Shown here piece by piece: positions 6,459-9,694 of a stretch of 9,694 nt of DNA. The DNA is from Candidatus Kaiserbacteria bacterium RIFCSPLOWO2_01_FULL_55_19 (GTDB taxonomy: Bacteria > Patescibacteriota > Minisyncoccia > Phycocordibacterales > Phycocordibacteraceae). The stretch lies in NCBI GenBank assembly GCA_001781715.1, contig MFMD01000005.1:825-10518 (forward strand), in the 5' to 3' direction. The translations under genes and the position numbers were made by a program. Positions within the stretch are counted from its first letter, which is position 1. Each line of letters begins with the position of its first letter. The notes beneath the pieces are model-generated. The model worked only from the letters and a program-made list of their open reading frames with translations, did no database searches and was not told the origin of the DNA.

Positions 6459-6467
6459 ATCGTAGCA
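6459..6467 (-). promoter_or_regulatory. Extended -10 promoter of the glycosyltransferase gene
   Basis: On the minus strand TGC precedes TACGAT (6464-6459), which ends 9 nt before the ATG at 6449. It lies in the 29-nt gap after pheS. No -35 or Shine-Dalgarno sequence is evident. Confidence 0.4.
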
Positions 6468-6478
6468 CAAACATCTTT

Positions 6479-7630
6479 CTAACGAATCGTCGCGCCGCAA
6501 TTCTTGACCGTAGCGGCTTCAAGCTTGGCGTGGAGAGCGTTCACCTCTTCATTTTTCAGTGTCCGGTCAAGGCTACGGTAGGTGAGGCGATATGCGTAGC
6601 TCACTTTGTCGTCGCCCAGCTTTTCGGTGTTCTCGTAGGTGTCTATAAGTGCAACTTGCTCGACCATATCGCCTGCTACATCGCGTACGAGATCGAAATA
6701 ATTATTTGGTACGAACCCCTTAGTAACGATAAAGGAGATATCGCGTACCACAGGCGGATATTTGCTGACCTCAACGAATTTCTGCCCCAATCGGAGTTGT
6801 TTCTTCACGCGTTTATCAGTGCTCCAGAAGAGGCGGATATCGGGAACCTCGGTGCCGATAATCGCAAGACGCTCTAACCCGAAGCCAAAGGCCCAGCCGT
6901 GGTAGCCAGTGACGCCCATTTTCTTGAGTACGTTTGCTTTCGGTATTCCGCCGCCAAGAATCTCAATCCACTCGCTTCCCGCGGCAACCGCCGCGGCGCC
7001 CGTGACTCCGACCTCCACTTCAAGAGACGGATCGGTATACGGGAATATGTCCGGATTAAAACGGAATTTCGTATTTTCACCGAAGACGCTTTTCACCACT
7101 TGCGAGAGTGCGTTTTTAAGGTCCTCGATGCTAAGAGGATCCGACTCGGGCGTAAGGAACCATCCGCCCATCTGATGGAAGATGTTCATATGGCGGCGGT
7201 CAATCTCATCCTTGCGGTAGACCTTGCCGTAGCAGAGTGCGCCCATCGATTCTCCGCGCGCAATCCGTTCCTTAATTTCGGGCTGGTTGAGGTAGTAGTA
7301 CCAAAAAACGGTGTCGTGAGTGCGCAGGATATTTTCTTTGTCCACATAGTATGTGTCCGATGCGGAGCGCGCAGGGTGGGTAGAAGGGAAGTCAAAGAAG
7401 TCGAAGGAGATAGAGGCGGGAACTATCTCGGGGATCTCGATATCATCGAAGCCCTTGAAGACAGGAAGCGCCTTCACCCTCTCCACAATCTCGTGGAGAG
7501 GGCTCCCGGATGTGCGGGAGAGGTCGGGCATCGCGAGATAATGCTTCATACGCATCGCGTCTATGTCGCTGCGGGCCTCAAGCTCCGCCCGGAGCCGCTC
7601 CTCCTCAACCCTCGATATTTTAATATCCAT
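6479..7630 (-). CDS. pheS: Phenylalanyl-tRNA synthetase, single-chain type with fused FDX-ACB domain
   Basis: The 383-residue enzyme charges tRNA-Phe. The class II catalytic core spans about residues 45-285. Motif 2 is GKVYRKDEIDRRH (135-147), followed by FHQMGGW (151-157); motif 3 is GWAFGFGLERLAI (245-257) with the conserved R254, followed by PDIRLFW (263-269). A complete FDX-ACB anticodon-binding domain then follows (about 289-383: SKYPPVVRDISF, DLVRDVAGDMVEQVALID, YRLTYRSLDRTL). In ordinary bacteria this domain ends PheT, not PheS. Catalytic core plus FDX-ACB in one chain of this size is the design of monomeric mitochondrial PheRS, and the sequence resembles human FARS2 as recalled, most strongly in motif 3 and the C-terminal domain. 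The N-terminal coiled coil of bacterial PheS is reduced to about 40 residues. No pheT is in the window. Confidence 0.93.
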   Translation of the reverse strand: MDIKISRVEEERLRAELEARSDIDAMRMKHYLAMPDLSRTSGSPLHEIVERVKALPVFKGFDDIEIPEIVPASISFDFFDFPSTHPARSASDTYYVDKENILRTHDTVFWYYYLNQPEIKERIARGESMGALCYGKVYRKDEIDRRHMNIFHQMGGWFLTPESDPLSIEDLKNALSQVVKSVFGENTKFRFNPDIFPYTDPSLEVEVGVTGAAAVAAGSEWIEILGGGIPKANVLKKMGVTGYHGWAFGFGLERLAIIGTEVPDIRLFWSTDKRVKKQLRLGQKFVEVSKYPPVVRDISFIVTKGFVPNNYFDLVRDVAGDMVEQVALIDTYENTEKLGDDKVSYAYRLTYRSLDRTLKNEEVNALHAKLEAATVKNCGATIR

Positions 7631-7638
7631 AATTCGTC

Positions 7639-7647
7639 AGTGTACCA
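7639..7647 (-). promoter_or_regulatory. Extended -10 promoter of pheS
   Basis: On the minus strand TGG precedes TACACT (7644-7639), which ends 8 nt before the pheS ATG at 7630. This predicts a nearly leaderless mRNA. A -35 consensus and a Shine-Dalgarno sequence are absent. Confidence 0.45.
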
Positions 7648-7742
7648 AAAGGCTACGAAGTTTGGTAGTCTGCAATTATTACGAAGCTCAGTTTTGCCGA
7701 ACAAATTGAGAGGAAGGAAGACCGTTTTTAGACTAAACGTAA

Positions 7743-7777
7743 AACCTTATCATACACGGTCGTGGGAATTAAGGTTT
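7743..7777. repeat. Dyad repeat copy 1 (R1), over the 3' end of the PaaX/Cas2-like gene
   Basis: A 35-bp near-palindrome with arms AACCTTA/TAAGGTT and core CACGGTCGTG. It matches R2 at 30 of 35 aligned positions, in the same orientation. It encodes the last eight or nine codons and the stop of the PaaX/Cas2-like gene. On the minus strand it contains TATGAT (7754-7749), at the same place as the -10 of R2, pointing toward pheS. Confidence 0.8.
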
Positions 7778-8340
7778 ACTTTTAATTTGAAATGACGTCG
7801 GAGAGCGACATCGGGATGAAGGCCTTCTGCGGTGAAATAGAATAGTTCGTCCCCTTTGCTCGCGAGATGCGCTTTGAGTAGTGCAATGAATTCGTCGCAT
7901 GCATAGGGATGTACCCACGCACTCTGTTGTAATTTAATAAAACCAGCTCCTTCAAGCAGAAGTCGCAATTCGTCGCGACGTTTGCGTTGCTTTTCTTTGA
8001 TATCGAAAATAATCATTCGCCATTTACCATCCCAGAATGCTGGCTCGGGAATCACATATTCGCTTGCTAAGATTTCTTGCATCGCGCGGGTGCCGAAGGC
8101 AGAGAGTTCAACGGAGTCATCTACAATAGTGATGAAACCTTTTTCTTGGAGTCGTGTGAGTGTCTGTCGGACTCGAGCGTAGACGCGAGTGCGTTCTTGG
8201 CGTGGCCGATCAAGGTACTTAAAGAAGTGGGTCATCTTGGGTGCAACGAGTGCAACGCTTATCAGCCCAGAGACCGCAAGAGTGCGCAGTACAATGCTTT
8301 GAATTGGTACTCGTGTCCCTCGTGGTTTCCCTTTTTGCAT
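7750..8340 (-). CDS. PaaX-like transcriptional regulator with Cas2-like domain
   Basis: The 196-residue protein has an N-terminal winged-helix-like region (about 13-90, with TRLQEKGFITI and VELSAFGTRAM as the wing-like part) and a C-terminal Cas2-like ferredoxin-fold domain (about 103-186). The signature is W103-DGKWRMIIFDI-K115, then RRDELRLLLEGAGFIKLQQS and AWVHPY. Proteins of this design in Patescibacteria are commonly labelled Cas2 or PaaX; no cas1, effector or CRISPR array accompanies it here, so a DNA-binding repressor is the better reading. The ATG at 8340 abuts dyad repeat R2, whose TATAAT ends 6 nt before it, so autoregulation and a leaderless mRNA are likely. The gene ends TGA then TAA inside repeat R1. 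It looks more AT-rich than its neighbours, which may indicate transfer. Confidence 0.88.
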   Translation of the reverse strand: MQKGKPRGTRVPIQSIVLRTLAVSGLISVALVAPKMTHFFKYLDRPRQERTRVYARVRQTLTRLQEKGFITIVDDSVELSAFGTRAMQEILASEYVIPEPAFWDGKWRMIIFDIKEKQRKRRDELRLLLEGAGFIKLQQSAWVHPYACDEFIALLKAHLASKGDELFYFTAEGLHPDVALRRHFKLKVNLNSHDRV

Positions 8341-8374
8341 AACCTTATTATATACGGCCGTAGGAATAAGGTTT
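8341..8374. repeat. Dyad repeat copy 2 (R2), operator-like, at the start of the PaaX/Cas2-like gene
   Basis: A 34-bp palindrome with perfect 9-bp arms AACCTTATT/AATAAGGTT around a perfect 10-bp palindromic core TACGGCCGTA (8353-8362), separated by ATA and GG. It touches the ATG of the PaaX/Cas2-like gene and covers its -10. The symmetry, size and position fit the binding site of a dimeric repressor, most simply the adjacent gene's own product. Confidence 0.85.
8347..8352 (-). promoter_or_regulatory. -10 element of the PaaX/Cas2-like gene
   Basis: A perfect TATAAT on the minus strand (8352-8347) is followed by AAGGTT and then the ATG at 8340, so transcription would start at the start codon. 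The element is embedded in dyad R2, and a protein bound there would block it. Confidence 0.6.
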
Positions 8375-8424
8375 ATATCTACCTGTAGACACTCACGTTT
8401 CGCCCTGCAAATAGGGGTGTTTTA

Positions 8425-8433
8425 TGCTAGAAT
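8425..8433 (+). promoter_or_regulatory. Extended -10 promoter of gyrB
   Basis: TGC followed by TAGAAT (8428-8433, 5 of 6 matches) lies 15 nt before the gyrB ATG. CTGCAA at 8405-8410 has the right 17-nt spacing but matches -35 poorly. A GAGGGA at 8435-8440 resembles a Shine-Dalgarno sequence but would fall mostly upstream of the predicted transcript start. Confidence 0.5.
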
Positions 8434-8448
8434 AGAGGGAACAGCTGT

Positions 8449-9694
8449 ATGGTCAAAACGACCGAAAAAGAGCCTAAAAAGAAGGCCTATGATGCCTCGT
8501 CTATTACGGTCCTTGAGGGCCTTGAGCCGGTGCGCAAACGCCCGGGGATGTACATTGGAACCACGGGTTCCGAGGGTCTCCACCATCTCATCTGGGAGAT
8601 ATTTGATAATGCGCGCGATGAAGCGATGGCGGGCCGCTGTAACGACATAGAGGTCGCGCTCCTTCCTGACGGCTATGTTCGCGTGGCGGACAACGGCAAC
8701 GGCATTCCGGTCGGTATTCATCCGAAGACGAAGGTCTCTGCGCTTGAGACCATTATGACGACGCTCCACGCGGGCGGTAAGTTCGATAACGAGGCGTACA
8801 AGGTCTCAGGCGGTCTCCACGGTGTCGGCGCTTCGGTAGTGAATGCGCTTTCTGAACAAACGAAGGTTGTGGTCCATCAGGACGGCGGGATGCATATGCA
8901 GGAGTACAAGATTGGCAAGCCCGTGAGCAAGGTGAAGAAGATTGGTACGACAAAGGAGCACGGCACCATCGTGCTGTTCAAGCCGGACCCCACCATCTTC
9001 AAAGAGGGAATTGAATGGAACTGGGACAAGATTGTAACGCATCTGCGGCAACAGGCGTATCTCGTGAAGGGCGTACGCATCACTATGGTTGATGCGCGAA
9101 GCACCACAACGGCCTTTGAGACGAAGACCATTTTTTTGCGCGAGCAGTCGCTCGGCGTGCCGTCAGTCACCTTCTATTTTGAAGGAGGTCTCAAGTCGCT
9201 TGTCGCATTTCATAATCAGCACCAGGTGGCGGTGCACAAGAATATCTTCTATATTGATCGCGAACTGGATAAGGTCGCTGTTGAAGTAGCGCTCCAATAT
9301 GTAGACGACATCACCCCGAGAATCACCGCCTTTGCGAATAACACCTACAACAGCGAAGGAGGTACTCACATCACGGGCTTCAAGACCGCGCTCACGCGCT
9401 CCTTGAACACCTACGGCAGGAACGCGAACATCCTGAAGGAGAAGGACGAGAATTTCACCGGCGACGATGTGCTTGAGGGCATCACCGCAGTTATCTCGGT
9501 CAAGCTCCAGGAAATCCAGTTTGAAGGGCAGACGAAGTCAAAGCTCGGCTCAATGGAGGCGCAGGGCGCCGTCTCAACCGTGTTTGGCGAGGCGTTGAGC
9601 GCCTTTCTTGAGGAGAATCCTGACGACGCTCGCGCCATCATTAACAAGGTTCTGCTTGCGCTGAAGGCGCGCAAGGCGGCCAAGGCGGCCAAGG
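8449..9694 (+). CDS. gyrB: DNA gyrase subunit B, N-terminal part (3' end outside window)
   Basis: The open frame from ATG 8449 reaches the window edge, giving 415 full codons. This is the GHKL ATPase and transducer part of a type IIA topoisomerase, which with GyrA introduces negative supercoils using ATP. Visible are VRKRPGMYIG (28-37), the ATP/Mg helix E50 with D53-N54, DNGNGIP (81-87), HAGGKF (107-112), the lid GGLHGVGASVVNALS (121-135) and the QTK loop (361-363) that contacts the ATP gamma-phosphate. The basic, Ala/Lys-rich linker before TOPRIM is just beginning at the edge (KARKAAKAAK), encoded by short GC-rich repeats. TOPRIM is not in view, so ParE cannot be fully excluded. It is divergent from the PaaX/Cas2-like gene across a 108-nt spacer. 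Confidence 0.95.
   Translation, partial: MVKTTEKEPKKKAYDASSITVLEGLEPVRKRPGMYIGTTGSEGLHHLIWEIFDNARDEAMAGRCNDIEVALLPDGYVRVADNGNGIPVGIHPKTKVSALETIMTTLHAGGKFDNEAYKVSGGLHGVGASVVNALSEQTKVVVHQDGGMHMQEYKIGKPVSKVKKIGTTKEHGTIVLFKPDPTIFKEGIEWNWDKIVTHLRQQAYLVKGVRITMVDARSTTTAFETKTIFLREQSLGVPSVTFYFEGGLKSLVAFHNQHQVAVHKNIFYIDRELDKVAVEVALQYVDDITPRITAFANNTYNSEGGTHITGFKTALTRSLNTYGRNANILKEKDENFTGDDVLEGITAVISVKLQEIQFEGQTKSKLGSMEAQGAVSTVFGEALSAFLEENPDDARAIINKVLLALKARKAAKAAK

Noticed and set aside
6899..7795. 298-codon open frame on the plus strand
   Set aside because: It is antisense to pheS and runs across the pheS promoter and the end of the PaaX-like gene; no family resemblance is seen.
7743..8374. CRISPR array or Cas locus, suggested by a Cas2-like protein and two ~35-bp repeats
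   Set aside because: Only two repeat copies exist, they are about 560 bp apart with a gene between them, and no cas1, effector or spacer-sized intervals are present.
9630..9694. Short GC-rich tandem repeat at the right edge as a possible microsatellite
   Set aside because: It encodes the basic Ala/Lys linker that normally precedes TOPRIM in GyrB, so it needs no separate explanation.

Overview
The window looks like a chromosomal segment of a Candidate Phyla Radiation (Patescibacteria) bacterium, most likely a Parcubacteria-type lineage; the exact group cannot be fixed from sequence alone. The evidence is a set of short versions of universal proteins (EF-Ts of 150 aa, RF1 of 309 aa), a small Cas2/PaaX-like regulator of a kind often seen in these genomes, a Cys-rich secreted Ig/PKD-type protein, start codons without Shine-Dalgarno sequences, and compact spacing. 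TGA works as a stop (end of the surface protein and of the PaaX-like gene), so the UGA-recoded CPR lineages are unlikely.

Layout. Bases 1-1369 (+) hold the 3' part of a secreted Cys-rich Ig/PKD-like surface protein. Next is a translation cluster on +: rpmE (type B bL31), prfA (RF1), rpsB (uS2), tsf (short EF-Ts), then a small membrane protein of unknown function and tRNA-Thr(TGT) at 4467-4542. From 4546 to 8340 everything is on the minus strand. In transcription order this is a PaaX/Cas2-like regulator (8340-7750), a phenylalanyl-tRNA synthetase whose catalytic core is fused to an FDX-ACB anticodon-binding domain as in mitochondrial PheRS (7630-6479), a family 2 glycosyltransferase (6449-5214) and a membrane-anchored thioredoxin-fold protein (5208-4546). 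gyrB starts at 8449 (+), divergent from the regulator, and runs off the right edge.

How they work together. The + cluster supplies ribosome components and translation factors. On the minus strand PheRS charges tRNA-Phe, while the glycosyltransferase and the thioredoxin-like protein form a two-gene envelope unit with a 5-nt spacer. The PaaX/Cas2-like gene is bracketed by two copies of a 34/35-bp dyad repeat. One copy covers its own -10 and abuts its ATG; the other covers its stop codon and lies upstream of pheS. This suggests autoregulation, with possible control of pheS.

Non-coding structure. No stretch over 300 bases lacks a gene. The spacers 1666-1768 and 3409-3569 hold long nested palindromes, the second with 24-bp arms and two perfect internal hairpins. 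Most protein genes with their own promoter have a -10-like hexamer, often extended (TGn), ending only 6-15 nt before the start codon, which predicts leaderless or nearly leaderless mRNAs.
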